The notes under the pieces: model-generated | What the model was told of the DNA's origin: nothing | The model's input: the letters and a program-made list of their open reading frames with translations, nothing else | Databases searched by the model: none | Origin: Chitinophagaceae bacterium | GTDB taxonomy: Bacteria; Bacteroidota; Bacteroidia; Chitinophagales; Chitinophagaceae | Assembly: GCA_016787085.1 (NCBI GenBank) | Contig: JAEUVJ010000050.1 | Location: forward strand, 62,001 to 126,000 | Direction of reading: 5' to 3' | DNA: 64,000 nt | Position numbers and translations under genes: made by a program | Shown here: in pieces, positions 42,826-52,600 of the stretch | How the letters are laid out: each line of letters starts with the position of its first letter | Numbering within the stretch: position 1 is the stretch's first letter

Positions 42826-42915
42826 CAGCTTTGAGCTATCAGCTATTTGCTTCTAGCAATTAACTTTCATTTTGTTGTTGTATGGCTCACAGCCCGCAGC
42901 TATCAGCTCATGCCT
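42826..42915. repeat. Short-word repeat (AGCTATCAGCTAT family) between rplN and rplX
   Basis: The words TCAGCTTTGAGCTATCAGCTA and CGCAGCTATCAGCTCA show the AGCTAT unit repeating imperfectly. The next spacer (43291-43390) has the related AGCTTTTAGCT/GCTAATAGCT form. Confidence 0.65.
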
Positions 42916-42918
42916 TCC

Positions 42919-43287
42919 TTACAGTACTTCGGGCGCCAGTGAAATGATCTTCATATATCCTTTATCACGAAGCTCCCTGGCAACAGGTCCGAAAATGCGG
43001 GTACCCCTTGGCTCGTCAGACTGGTTCAGTAATACCACTGCATTATCATCAAACCGGATATAAGACCCATCCTTACGGCGCAACTTGTTAGTAGTACGAA
43101 CGATCACGGCTTTGGCAACAGTTCCTTTCTTGATACCACCTGCAGGCAAAGCATCTTTCACTGTAACAACGATCTTATCACCGATCCTTGCATAACGCTG
43201 TCCGCTGTTACCAAGTACACGGATACAAAGCACCTCTTTGGCACCGCTGTTATCCGCTACATTTAACCGGCTTTCTTGCTGAATCAT
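42919..43287 (-). CDS. rplN: 50S ribosomal protein L14
   Basis: This 122-aa protein has [36 protein letters not shown] and the end [24 protein letters not shown]. It forms an inter-subunit bridge. Spacers of 105 and 101 nt with AGCT-word repeats flank it. Confidence 0.97.
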   Translation of the reverse strand: MIQQESRLNVADNSGAKEVLCIRVLGNSGQRYARIGDKIVVTVKDALPAGGIKKGTVAKAVIVRTTNKLRRKDGSYIRFDDNAVVLLNQSDEPRGTRIFGPVARELRDKGYMKIISLAPEVL

Positions 43288-43290
43288 ATC

Positions 43291-43390
43291 TTGAGCTTTT
43301 AGCTTTAAGCTGTTGGCTGTTGCCAGCTTCCAGCGATTGTTATTCTAATTTACCTGTGCTAATAGCTTGTGGCTAATAGCTAACAGCTTT
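43291..43390. repeat. Short-word repeat (TAGCT/AGCTAA family) between rpsQ and rplN
   Basis: Successive words TTGAGCTTTTAGCTTTAAGCT, TTGGCTGTTGCCAGC and GCTAATAGCTTGTGGCTAATAG fill the spacer. The AGCT core allows many weak alternative hairpins. Confidence 0.65.
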
Positions 43391-43392
43391 CT

Positions 43393-43650
43393 TTATTTTA
43401 CTTTTTCAACTACTTCTACCAGTCTCCAGCGCTTGGTCTTGCTCAGCGGACGGGTCTCCATGATCTTTACTACATCACCGATACTGCATTCGTTCTTGTC
43501 ATCGTGCGCATGCAGCTTAGTAGTTTTTTTCAGGAACTTACCATAGATAGGGTGTTTTACTTTTCTTTCGATAGCCACCGTAATGGTCTTTGCCATTTTA
43601 TTGCTGGTTACCACACCTATCCTGGTCTTTCTTAAATTTCTTGCTTCCAT
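43393..43650 (-). CDS. rpsQ: 30S ribosomal protein S17
   Basis: This 85-aa OB-fold protein binds 16S rRNA. It has [33 protein letters not shown] and the S17 signature [19 protein letters not shown]. It is 13 nt after rpmC. Confidence 0.97.
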   Translation of the reverse strand: MEARNLRKTRIGVVTSNKMAKTITVAIERKVKHPIYGKFLKKTTKLHAHDDKNECSIGDVVKIMETRPLSKTKRWRLVEVVEKVK

Positions 43651-43663
43651 TTTTTTAGCTTTA

Positions 43664-43873
43664 TTATGCTTGCTGTTGCTTTAACTTTAATTCCGTTTTC
43701 AAACGGGCAATGTCCCTGCGCAATCCGCGGATGGTCATTGGGTTTTCCAATGGAGAAATAGCGTGTGCAAATTCCAGTTTCTTCAACCGTTGTTTGTCTT
43801 CCTCCAGGCGTGCCTTCAGGTCTTGCTCATTCATCCCGTGAATGCTTTTTACAAAATCAGCTTTCTTTGACAT
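43664..43873 (-). CDS. rpmC: 50S ribosomal protein L29
   Basis: This 69-aa helical protein sits near the exit tunnel. The conserved core is [21 protein letters not shown], with an [15 protein letters not shown] helix before it. It is 21 nt after rplP. Confidence 0.95.
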   Translation of the reverse strand: MSKKADFVKSIHGMNEQDLKARLEEDKQRLKKLEFAHAISPLENPMTIRGLRRDIARLKTELKLKQQQA

Positions 43874-43894
43874 CGTTGTTCAGTTTATTGATGA

Positions 43895-44317
43895 TTACGC
43901 GGTCTCAAGATCCCTGCGTTTAATGAACTTTGTTTTAATAGGCAACTTTCCTGCAGCCAGTGAAAGTGATGCACGTGCCACATCTTCACTTACTCCATCC
44001 ACTTCAAATAAAATACGGCCGGGTTTTACAACAGCAGCCCAGAACTCCAGGTTACCTTTACCTTTACCCATCCTCACCTCAAGTGGTTTACGGGTGATGG
44101 GTTTATCCGGAAAAATGCGTATCCAAACATTACCTTCCCTTTTCATCTCACGGGTCAACGCCTGGCGGGCAGCTTCGATCTGGCGGTCTGTGATCCAGTG
44201 CTGATCCAATGCTTTCAATGCATAAGAACCAAATGCAATGGTGGTACCTCTTTTAGCATCGCCTTTCATGCGACCCTTCTGCATCTTCCTGTGCTTCGTT
44301 CTTTTCGGTTGTAACAT
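43895..44317 (-). CDS. rplP: 50S ribosomal protein L16
   Basis: This 140-aa protein organises the A-site region. It begins [19 protein letters not shown] and contains [21 protein letters not shown] and [20 protein letters not shown]. Length and order are standard. It is separated from rpsC by 81 nt of CCAAAT-type repeat spacer. Confidence 0.97.
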   Translation of the reverse strand: MLQPKRTKHRKMQKGRMKGDAKRGTTIAFGSYALKALDQHWITDRQIEAARQALTREMKREGNVWIRIFPDKPITRKPLEVRMGKGKGNLEFWAAVVKPGRILFEVDGVSEDVARASLSLAAGKLPIKTKFIKRRDLETA

Positions 44318-44324
44318 TTTTTAT

Positions 44325-44395
44325 CAATTTGATAATTTGGAAATCTGCTGATTTGGTAATCTATAATTGCCAAATCTCCAAATCGGCTCATTATT
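44325..44395. repeat. Short-word repeat (CCAAATC/GATTTGG family) between rpsC and rplP
   Basis: The words AATTTGATAATTTGGAAATC, CTGATTTGGTAATC and GCCAAATCTCCAAATCGG repeat imperfectly in both orientations, so weak hairpins can form. Related to the words at 41008-41140. Confidence 0.65.
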
Positions 44396-44398
44396 TAA

Positions 44399-45214
44399 TT
44401 AATTTCTTCTTCCGCCTCCGCCGCCACTTCTTCCACCGCCACTTCTTCCACCACCACCTCTTCTGTCTCCGCCGCCTCTCCTGTCATCACGACGATCACC
44501 ATGATGCCCATGATCATCTCTTCTCTCTCTCCTATCGCTCACATCACTCTTACCTCCAACGAAATTTGGGTTCAGGTCTCTCTTCGTCAATACTTCACCT
44601 TTACATATCCATACCTTAATACCGATCTTACCATATACAGTCAATGCAAATACATTGGCATAATCAATATCCATACGGAAAGTATGCAGGGGCACACGTC
44701 CCTGTTTGATCTCTTCTGTACGGGCAATTTCAGAACCGCCCAGACGGCCGCTCACCTTTACCTTGATCCCTTCAGCACCCATACGCAGTGCAGAAGCGAT
44801 GGACATTTTAATCGCCCTTTTATAGTTGATACGGTTCTCGATCTGGCGGGCAATGGTATCTCCAACGATCATCGCATCCAATTCAGGACGACGGATCTCC
44901 AGGATATTGATCTGCACATCCTCCTTGCCAGTCAGTTTCTTTAACTCTTCTTTGATACGATCTACTTCACCACCACCTTTACCGATAATGATACCGGGCT
45001 TGGAAGTATGGATCGTAATGATCAGCTTACCCAGTGTTCTCTCAATAACGATCTTGGAGATACCCCCTTTATTGATACGGGCATTCAGGTAGTTTCTGAT
45101 CTTATTATCCTCGATCAGTTTGCCAGCGAAATCTTTTTTGCTGCCATACCAGTTAGATTCCCATCCACGGATGATGCCTAACCTGTTACCGATCGGATTT
45201 GCTTTTTGACCCAT
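44399..45214 (-). CDS. rpsC: 30S ribosomal protein S3 with Arg/Gly-rich tail
   Basis: This 271-aa S3 has a KH domain with [19 protein letters not shown] (about residues 75-93) and the S3 C-terminal domain ([20 protein letters not shown]). The last 50 residues (about 222-271) are an unusual low-complexity tail of Arg, Asp, His and Gly ([14 protein letters not shown], then RGGG/RSGGG units). S3 of model bacteria lacks such an extension. It lies at the mRNA entry tunnel, where a basic tail could touch mRNA (inference). Confidence 0.97.
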   Translation of the reverse strand: MGQKANPIGNRLGIIRGWESNWYGSKKDFAGKLIEDNKIRNYLNARINKGGISKIVIERTLGKLIITIHTSKPGIIIGKGGGEVDRIKEELKKLTGKEDVQINILEIRRPELDAMIVGDTIARQIENRINYKRAIKMSIASALRMGAEGIKVKVSGRLGGSEIARTEEIKQGRVPLHTFRMDIDYANVFALTVYGKIGIKVWICKGEVLTKRDLNPNFVGGKSDVSDRRERRDDHGHHGDRRDDRRGGGDRRGGGGRSGGGRSGGGGGRRN

Positions 45215-45238
45215 GTTTATTAGGTTATTCTTTTACGA

Positions 45239-45586
45239 TTAGTTTTTATTCTCTTTTGTATCAACGATCACAGTGACATGGTTGCTGCGTTTACGAACAC
45301 GGTAACCACGGCCTTGCGGAGCCGGGCGCATACGCTTCAATGTCCTGGCGCCATCTACGAAAATGGTTTTAATTACCAGTTGGCTTTCATCACCCCCTTC
45401 ATTCTTCTGCTTCCAGTTGCTGATAGCACTTAATACCAGTTTGCGCAAAGGCACTGCAGGATGTTTGGGGTTATGCTCCAACTCGGCCAGCACCTTTTCC
45501 ACTTTCTGACCACGGATCAGATCAGCCAGCAAACGCATTTTGCGGGGTGATGTCGGGTAATTTCTCAGTTTAGCTACTGCTTCCAT
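45239..45586 (-). CDS. rplV: 50S ribosomal protein L22
   Basis: This 115-aa protein has a beta-hairpin that lines the exit tunnel. The markers are [20 protein letters not shown] and the hairpin [24 protein letters not shown]. It is 24 nt before rpsC. Confidence 0.97.
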   Translation of the reverse strand: MEAVAKLRNYPTSPRKMRLLADLIRGQKVEKVLAELEHNPKHPAVPLRKLVLSAISNWKQKNEGGDESQLVIKTIFVDGARTLKRMRPAPQGRGYRVRKRSNHVTVIVDTKENKN

Positions 45587-45625
45587 TTATTTAATTTTTA
45601 GCTCGGAGTTTTTACCTGAAGCCTT

Positions 45626-45655
45626 CCGGCTCCCGGCTATTGACTCCCGACTATT
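45626..45655. repeat. Short-word repeat (CTCCCGGCTATTGA family) between rpsS and rplV
   Basis: The pair GGCTCCCGGCTATTGA and CTCCCGACTATT forms two copies of a CTCCCGnCTATT word. No other spacer uses this word. Confidence 0.5.
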
Positions 45656-45658
45656 TTA

Positions 45659-45931
45659 TCAATCTACTTTCTTGCTTGAGTGTCCTTTGAACTGACGGGT
45701 AGGTGCAAATTCACCTAACTTATGACCGACCATGAACTCCGTTACATACACCGGGATGAACTTGTTGCCATTGTGAACGGCGAACGTATGTCCAACAAAA
45801 TCCGGAGTGATAGTGGAACGGCGGCTCCATGTTTTGATCACACTCTTTTTGTTTTTGCCTTCATTGATAGCCACCACCTTTTTTTCAAGATGAGAAGCTA
45901 CATAAGGACCTTTTTTAACCGAACGAGCCAT
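45659..45931 (-). CDS. rpsS: 30S ribosomal protein S19
   Basis: This 90-aa protein has [19 protein letters not shown] and the signature [21 protein letters not shown]. It contacts the 16S head and tRNA. It is 31 nt after rplB. Confidence 0.97.
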   Translation of the reverse strand: MARSVKKGPYVASHLEKKVVAINEGKNKKSVIKTWSRRSTITPDFVGHTFAVHNGNKFIPVYVTEFMVGHKLGEFAPTRQFKGHSSKKVD

Positions 45932-45962
45932 TTATAACGACTTTTAGTTTTTAAAAATTCAA

Positions 45963-46808
45963 TTAACTCTGTGTAGACAGTTTGCTGCCATTCTTACGCT
46001 GGATGATGAGTTTATCACTGCCTTTTCCTTTTGTTCTGGTCTTCAGACCTCTTGAGTACTGGCCATTTCTGCTGCGGGGCTGACCACCTGAAGCTTTACC
46101 TTCACCACCACCCATCGGGTGATCCACAGGGTTCATAGCCACACCACGGTTTCTTGGCTTGATACCTTTCCACCTGTTGCGTCCGGCTTTACCCATACTC
46201 TGCAGGCTATGATCACTGTTACTTACCACACCCACTGTTGCATAGCAATTGATCAATACTTTTCTCAATTCGCCGGAAGGCATTTTTAATACAGCGTATT
46301 TCTCTTCTTTATTGGTCAATTGCGCTGATGAACCCGCACTGCGGGCCAGCTTACCACCCTGACCTGGCTGCATTTCGATATTATGCACGTTAGTACCTAA
46401 CGGCATATTTTTCATTTGCAATGCGTTCCCGATCTCAGGGGCTACGTTATCACCACTTTCTATTGTGGCGCCTACCTGCAATCCCTGCGGGGCAATGATA
46501 TATCTCTTTTCGCCATCAGTATATTCTACGAGAGCGATAAAGGCTGTACGGTTCGGATCGTATTCGATAGAAACAACCTTAGCGGCTATATCTTTTTTGT
46601 TTCTTTTGAAATCTACAATACGGTATTTCTTCTTATGACCACCTCCACGATATCTCATGGATAAATGACCGGAAGAGTTACGGCCACCGGTTCTTTTCTT
46701 AGGTTCAACCAGGGTATGCTCAGGGACATTGGTTGTCACCTCTGCATACGCATTGCCGATCCTCCAACGTGTACCGGCTGTTACGGGTTTAAATTTTCTT
46801 AATGCCAT
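45963..46808 (-). CDS. rplB: 50S ribosomal protein L2
   Basis: This 281-aa protein is needed for subunit association and peptidyl transfer. It has GRNSSGHLSMRYRGGGHKKKYR, the GDNVAPEIGNALQ region, and the functional NPVDHPMGGGEGKASGG block containing the conserved His. The C-terminus GKGSDKLIIQRKNGSKLSTQS is standard in kind. Confidence 0.97.
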   Translation of the reverse strand: MALRKFKPVTAGTRWRIGNAYAEVTTNVPEHTLVEPKKRTGGRNSSGHLSMRYRGGGHKKKYRIVDFKRNKKDIAAKVVSIEYDPNRTAFIALVEYTDGEKRYIIAPQGLQVGATIESGDNVAPEIGNALQMKNMPLGTNVHNIEMQPGQGGKLARSAGSSAQLTNKEEKYAVLKMPSGELRKVLINCYATVGVVSNSDHSLQSMGKAGRNRWKGIKPRNRGVAMNPVDHPMGGGEGKASGGQPRSRNGQYSRGLKTRTKGKGSDKLIIQRKNGSKLSTQS

Positions 46809-46868
46809 TTTTCAAATACTTTTTTAGTTCAACATTAGCGGCTGTTGAAGCCATTCATTTAATGAGGG

Positions 46869-47168
46869 TTAAATGTTTGAATACAGATCAATAGTTTCAC
46901 CCTCTGCCACGGTTACATACGCTTTTTTGTAAGAAGGCTTGCGGCCTGATATTACACCGGCTTTTGTAAAACGTGACTTATTTTTACCAGGAGATACCGA
47001 AGTATTCACGTCGGTTACGTTTACTCCATAAAAGCTTTCTACAGCTTTTTTGATCTCCAGTTTGTTTGCCTTTCTGGATACTTTAAAAGCATAGCGGCGC
47101 AGTTTTTCCTGCTGTGCATTTGCTTTTTCGGTCAGGATCGGCTTTATCAATACTTCAGAAAGTTTCAT
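46869..47168 (-). CDS. rplW: 50S ribosomal protein L23
   Basis: This 99-aa protein lies at the exit tunnel and docks trigger factor and SRP. It has VLIKPILTEKANAQQEKLRR and NKLEIKKAVESFYGVNVTDVN. It is 26 nt after rplD and 60 nt before rplB. Confidence 0.97.
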   Translation of the reverse strand: MKLSEVLIKPILTEKANAQQEKLRRYAFKVSRKANKLEIKKAVESFYGVNVTDVNTSVSPGKNKSRFTKAGVISGRKPSYKKAYVTVAEGETIDLYSNI

Positions 47169-47194
47169 TGCTCTTTCTTTAAAATGTTTTTTAA

Positions 47195-47824
47195 TTATGC
47201 AGCTTCCTCTTCGCTGAATACTTTGGCGGCACTTTCTGTCAGCACCAGCACTTCAGAATTCACCAGGTCATAGGTGTTGATATCGCTCAGTAATACGCCT
47301 AATACTGAAGGCACATTGCGAAGAGACAGCTCCACATTATCATTATATTCAGGCTGCACGAACATCACCTTTTTATCAGCCACTTTCAGGCTGCCAAGTA
47401 TGTCCATGAAAGATTTCGTTTTGGGCGTATCCAGTTTGACATCTTCCACCACCACTATCGCATTTTCTTTAGCCTTATAAGACAGTGCAGAAACTTTAGC
47501 AAGGTCCTTCACTTTACGATTCAGCTTGATATCGTAAGCATGGGGCTTGGGGCCGAAAATAGTACCCCCGCCTTTGTATAACGGGTTACGGATATTTCCC
47601 TTACGGCTTCCACCGGTACCTTTCTGGCGGTGCAGTTTACGGCTGGCTCCTTTTACTTCAGCACGGGTCTTCACTTTGTGCGTACCCTGGCGCTGAGCAG
47701 CGAGGTATTGTTTTACTGCCAGGTAGATAACGTGGTTGTTAGGTTCAGCACCGAAGATATCCTCGGGCAGTTCCACCGTTCTGCCTGTTTTCTTTCCTTT
47801 TGTATTTAAAACTTCAACTTGCAT
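47195..47824 (-). CDS. rplD: 50S ribosomal protein L4
   Basis: This 209-aa protein has the tunnel loop (AEVKGASRKLHRQKGTGGSRKGNIRNP, then GGGTIFGPKPH) and a globular domain ending NSEVLVLTESAAKVF. In E. coli L4 represses the S10 operon; the leader before rpsJ here is too short for an E. coli-like control structure. Confidence 0.97.
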   Translation of the reverse strand: MQVEVLNTKGKKTGRTVELPEDIFGAEPNNHVIYLAVKQYLAAQRQGTHKVKTRAEVKGASRKLHRQKGTGGSRKGNIRNPLYKGGGTIFGPKPHAYDIKLNRKVKDLAKVSALSYKAKENAIVVVEDVKLDTPKTKSFMDILGSLKVADKKVMFVQPEYNDNVELSLRNVPSVLGVLLSDINTYDLVNSEVLVLTESAAKVFSEEEAA

Positions 47825-47841
47825 TTTCTTTCGTTTTGTGA

Positions 47842-47868
47842 GCCATCCTTCGGCAGGCTCAGGATGAC
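47842..47868. repeat. REP-like palindromic element between rplC and rplD
   Basis: On the + strand a CATCCT/AGGATG stem brackets TCGGCAGGCTC. Variants of this palindrome (GTCATCCTGAGC with GAAGGATG) are, from memory, scattered as intergenic repeats in many bacterial genomes. Here it occupies most of the 49-nt spacer between two cotranscribed genes. Confidence 0.55.
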
Positions 47869-47873
47869 ATCAA

Positions 47874-48491
47874 TTACTTCTGAATTAAAACAATTGAACC
47901 GTTATGACCCGGCACAGAGCCGCTGACAAGGATGTAATTCTTCTCAGCGAAGATCTTCACCACCTTCAGTCCTTTCAGTTTCACACGATCATTGCCCATG
48001 CGGCCGGCCATACGCACACCTTTCATTACACGGCTGGCATCAGATGAGTTACCCAGAGAACCCGGAGCTCTCTGGCGGTCGTGCTGACCGTGAGACTGCT
48101 GTCCCACACCATGGAAACCATGACGTTTAACAACACCCTGGAAGCCTTTACCTTTCGTAGTACCTACTACTTCTACATTATCGCCTTCAGCGAAAATGTC
48201 AACAGTAATGGTTTCACCAATATTTTTTTCGATTGCGAAATCGCGGAATTCTTTAGAGAACTTTTTGGGAGCAGTGGAAGCTTTTGCGAAGTGATTCTTT
48301 TCGGCTGCGGTAGCATGTTTTTCCTTTTTGTCGCCGAAAGAAAGCTGGAGAGCATTGTACCCGTCAGACTCTTTGGTCTTTACCTGGGTTACTACACAGG
48401 GACCGGCCTCAATGATCGTACAGGCCGTCTGTTTGCCTGAGGGATCGAAGACGCTGGTCATCCCAATCTTTTTGCCAATAATACCTTTCAT
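47874..48491 (-). CDS. rplC: 50S ribosomal protein L3
   Basis: This 205-aa early-assembly protein has [20 protein letters not shown] and the signature [19 protein letters not shown], with the Gln of the methylated [12 protein letters not shown] region present. It is separated from rpsJ by 300 nt of palindrome-rich spacer. Confidence 0.97.
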   Translation of the reverse strand: MKGIIGKKIGMTSVFDPSGKQTACTIIEAGPCVVTQVKTKESDGYNALQLSFGDKKEKHATAAEKNHFAKASTAPKKFSKEFRDFAIEKNIGETITVDIFAEGDNVEVVGTTKGKGFQGVVKRHGFHGVGQQSHGQHDRQRAPGSLGNSSDASRVMKGVRMAGRMGNDRVKLKGLKVVKIFAEKNYILVSGSVPGHNGSIVLIQK

Positions 48492-48791
48492 TGTTTGTAC
48501 AGTTTGTAGCCTGCAGGATTATTGGGACAACCTTGTACGTCTTTCATCAGAAATGAAAGAGGTTTCAATCCCCGTTTGCCACCGACCTTTTCCTTTTTCT
48601 CGGAAGTACCGGTAGTAAACAAACCCTGAATGGCTTGTTTTATGTTATTACCCAAATCCGCCGGCTGGCGGACTAAGGCGTGTTAAATGTCAGAGCTCTT
48701 TTTTCCTCCGTCACAGACGGAGAATTGAGAGGTAACCAATAATTTATAAAGAACTAATTTCCCTTTCTATCCGCCCCAGGCGGACAGGGGG
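48492..48791. other. 300-nt rpsJ-rplC spacer with three palindromes
   Basis: There is no gene here, although rpsJ and rplC are normally adjacent. The spacer holds three short hairpins: TCCGCCGGCTGGCGGA (48657-48672), CTCCGTC-ACA-GACGGAG (48706-48722) and TCCGCC-CCA-GGCGGA (48770-48784). None is followed by a T run on the minus strand, so they look like REP elements or RNA-processing hairpins rather than intrinsic terminators. No separate rplC promoter of consensus quality was found. Confidence 0.7.
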
Positions 48792-49097
48792 TCATGCTTT
48801 GATCTCAACTTCCACACCGCTGGGCAGATCCAGCTTACTCAACGCATCTACAGTACGGCTTGAAGAGGTGTATATATCCAGTAAACGCTTATGCGTAGCT
48901 AACTGGAATTGCTCACGGCTCTTCTTATTTACGTGGGGTGAACGCAACACGGTAAAGATCTTTCTGCGTGTAGGCAGGGGAATGGGTCCTGTAACTACAG
49001 CGCCTGTGCTGCGAACTGTTTTTACGATCTTTTCGGCAGATTTATCTACCAGGTTATGATCGTAAGACTGTAATTTGATTCTGATTCGCTGAGACAT
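48792..49097 (-). CDS. rpsJ: 30S ribosomal protein S10
   Basis: This 101-aa first gene of the S10 operon has [52 protein letters not shown] and a C-terminal [11 protein letters not shown]. The ATG at 49097 gives the standard N-terminus; a longer frame to 49130 runs through the promoter. In other phyla S10 also joins NusB in antitermination. Confidence 0.97.
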   Translation of the reverse strand: MSQRIRIKLQSYDHNLVDKSAEKIVKTVRSTGAVVTGPIPLPTRRKIFTVLRSPHVNKKSREQFQLATHKRLLDIYTSSSRTVDALSKLDLPSGVEVEIKA

Positions 49098-49127
49098 GGA
49101 TAAAATCCCAATTTTCTTTTGGGAGTG

Positions 49128-49159
49128 CAAAGGTAGGGTTGTGACCTATATCCTCCAAA
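49128..49159 (-). promoter_or_regulatory. Strong Bacteroidota-type promoter of the S10-spc operon
   Basis: On the minus strand TTTG (49159-49156), a 20-nt spacer and TACCTTTG (49135-49128) match the Bacteroidota primary sigma consensus at both elements and in spacing. Transcription would start about 20-30 nt before the rpsJ ATG, leaving a very short leader. This is the best promoter match in the window. Confidence 0.85.
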
Positions 49160-49636
49160 TAGTTGGGAAATAATTTTATAGCCAGAAGTCAAAACATCCC
49201 CGAACAAAGCCCCGGAGCCCTGCAGTTGGTTCATCCGTCGGCAAACCGAGTTTATTTGCAACAGTTTACAGCCCGATTGCTCTGAAAGAGAATTGACAGG
49301 TTGCCGGAGAGGATCCGGTTATGAAACAGGTTCTCTATTCCGATTGTTCAGGCTTTTCATCTGCCGGGGTTATGGCGTATATTGTATGCCACTTTAAAAT
49401 GAAAAAAGGCCCATGAATGAGCCCTTAACCTTAGACTTTGTGTTTTTCATAAAATGGTCGGCAACGACCTTGAGAAAAGATTTTAAAAACGGAGAGTTCC
49501 GCCAGTATGCAGCAAAGACGGTGCCACATATCGTATTTTTACTTGATTTAGATTAAAAGTTTGAGGAAATCTGCAGTATGATAGAAGAATTTTGAACCCC
49601 TGGTCTTATTTGTTGGCCAATAAATCAACAGCCAGT
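49160..49636. other. Spacer between the IPT/FG-GAP protein gene and the S10 promoter
   Basis: These 477 bases have no supported gene. They hold a minus-strand terminator (49402-49425) for the large secreted protein gene and, at the right edge, its 3' untranslated region. No tRNA or recognisable small RNA was seen. Confidence 0.5.
49402..49425 (-). terminator. Probable Rho-independent terminator of the IPT/FG-GAP gene
   Basis: On the minus strand a GGCTCA/TGGGCC stem with a 4-nt loop is followed by six Ts. It lies about 210 nt beyond the stop codon. The stem is short and includes one G-T pair. Confidence 0.6.
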
Positions 49637-52600
49637 CTATTTGATCATCAAAGTCCGGGTCAGGGTTTTGATACCATCACTCCAAATGATCTGGTAGATA
49701 CCTGCAGCGAACTCCTTTATGCCTGTCTGAGTTTGCCCGCTGTTACGAACAGGTACAATTTGTTTTATCTCCCTGCCGGTTATATCCAGTATTCTTATTT
49801 TCGTATTCCTGATGTTTGCCGGGTGTTTGATCAGCAAGACATCATCTGCAGGATTGGGATAAGCCACCAGGTCTTTTGAATTATTATTTAAAGGATCACC
49901 CACACTTGTTGGAAAGTCATACGTAAACCATGCTAATGATGCTGTTCCTCCCGGTGTTGTGACACTTACACTGCCTGATGCTCCCGCTCCTACTACTGCA
50001 GTAATACTGGCAGATGAATTGACAACATATGATGTTGCGGGCACTCCACCAAAACTAACCGCTGTTGCTCCTGTGAAGTTTGTTCCGGTAATAGTTACTG
50101 TTGTTCCATTGGTTCCGTTTGCGGGTGTAAATCCTGTGATCACAGGAGGCGCTATATAGGTAAACCCGGGCAATATTGTTATACCCAATGGAGTCGTCAC
50201 CCGTACATCGCCGGATGCCCCGTTTGCTACAATTGCAGTAATAGTAGTATTGTTCACCGCAACAAATGAATTTGCCGCAATCCCGCCAAAACTAACAGCA
50301 GTTGCGCCAGACAGGTTTGTACCGGTGATAGTGATAGTGGTTCCGGTAGCGCCGCTTGCCGGAGAAAAAGAAGAGATCGCCGGCCCATTCACCTGGTTTC
50401 TTAATATAGTCAGCGAGTTGGAACAAGATACCAGGATATCCGGTTTTCCATCACTGTTCAGGTCACCGACGGCTATATTGAACGGCGTGTTTGCTGTTCG
50501 GTAGTCCACCCGTGCCGCAAGACTTATATTTCCCAAAGAACTGGTGTTTTTAAAGACGCCCATATTGTTTGGACCGGTCTGTGCTACCGCAAGGTCAACT
50601 TTACCATCACCATCAAGATCGCTGAATGCAATTCCGCCGGGGAATGCTCCGGTAGCAAAGTCCTGCCTCGCTGCAAATGAAATTGTACCGGCCGTACTTG
50701 TATTTCTAAAAACACATATTACATGATTACCAAGACTGCTAATAACCATATCGGGCTTACTATCTCCATCAATGTCTCCCTGCTCGATACGGTAAGGACT
50801 TGCAGCAACGGCAAAATCAACTTTTGGAGCAAATGTGATCGCCCCGATAGTACTTGTATTCCTGAATACAGACATCACATTATCGCTGCTATTCAGTATT
50901 GCCAGGTCAGGCTTGCCATCTCCGTCTATATCGCCAGCGGTGATCCCATAACAATTAATATTCACCGTGTATTCTGTGCGGGTGCCAAATGAGATAGAAC
51001 CGGGAACACTGGTGTTGCGCAATACAGTAAGTACCTGTGCCCCCACATTGACAACAGCAATGTCCAATCTTCCATCCCCATCCAGGTCCTGTATAACAGT
51101 ATTTTCCGGTGCACCGTTCACCACGTAGTTGATAGCATTCCCAAATGATATGTTTCCCGGGGTACTGGTGTTTCTCAATATGGATATACTACCGGGGATA
51201 GCACCAATGTTAGCCGTTACCAGGTCAGGTTTGCCATCATTATCCAGGTCACCATAATTCACGCAACGGGGGAGACTGCCGACAACATAGGTTGTTCTTG
51301 GCGCAAAAGCAATGATCTCGTTCGTTCCTGTATTTCTTAAAATGGAAACAGTGGTACCTCCATTACCCGAATGATCCGTAAAAGCGGCATCGGGTTTACC
51401 ATCTTTATCAAGATCCACGATCACCACATCAAATACTGATTCAAGTGAAGGAACCGTGATATCCTGCCTGGGTGAAAATGAATTAGACGTAAAAGGTCCG
51501 GCCCCCCCGGGGAATGTAGTGCCAAAAGGAAGAAAAGAATGACCGATAAGATTAGTGCCGGTATTTAATACATTGAATGGAAAATAGGTTGCACCGTTAG
51601 GTACGGTTACCGTTAGCTGGGTAGCTGTTGAAGCGGTCACCAAAGCATTTGTAGCACCAAACTGAACAATGTTATTAGCAGCCGTGCTGTTAAAGTTGTT
51701 TCCATTGATGGTGACTGATGTACCCACCGCTCCTGATGCCGGTGTGAATGAAGTGATGACGGGAGCGGGAGGCGATGTAAAAGTAAATCCGGGTAATGCA
51801 CCCGTTCCGCCTGCGGTCGTTACGCTTACAGATCCAGATGATCCACCACCAACAATGGCCGTAACAGAGGTTGATGAAACATTCGTAATGGATGCTGCAA
51901 TAGCATCTCCAAAATAAACAGCCGTTGCAGCACTGAGGTTAGAGCCGGTAATCGTTACCGTTGTTCCTGTTCCCGCACTGGCTGGAGAGAACGAAGTAAC
52001 TACTGGTGTAGGCACATAAGTAAATCCGGCAAGGGAAGTGACGCCTCCAGGTGTTGTCACTGTCACATTTCCTGATGCTCCCGCTCCCACCACTGCTGTG
52101 ATGGTTGTGCTATTCACGACAGAAAATGATGTTGCTGCAATACCGCCAAAGCTTACAGCAGATGCATTGCTGAAATTCGATCCTGTGATCGTGACCGTCA
52201 AACCGGTACCCGCTGATGCGGGCGTAAATGAAGAAATAGATGGAGGAAGTATGTAAATGAATCCGGCTCTCTCTGTAGCTCCGCCAAGAGTGACGACTCT
52301 TATATTTCCTGTAGTACCAAGGCCAACGACCGCATTAAGTGTTCCATTGTTAACTGCTACAAACGAACTGGCAGTAGTGCCCCCAAATGTCACCGCCGTA
52401 GTTGTTGACAGATTTGTTCCGGTAATGGTAACGGTTGTACCCGTTCCGGCCGAACCTGGAATAAAAGCATCAATTGACGGAGGAGGAACAAATGTGAAAC
52501 CAGGTAATGTTGCCGTTCCACCGGGAGTAGTGACTGACACATTTCCCGATGCACTTCCAAAAGCAACCATCGCATTTATGGTAGTTGAATTAACAACAGT

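Noticed and set aside
44501..44944. 147-codon + strand frame opposite rpsC
   Set aside because: It is a shadow of the conserved rpsC gene with no recognisable product.
39330..45658. CRISPR-like arrays in the ribosomal spacers
   Set aside because: The words are short, degenerate, contiguous and without unique spacers; no cas genes are present.
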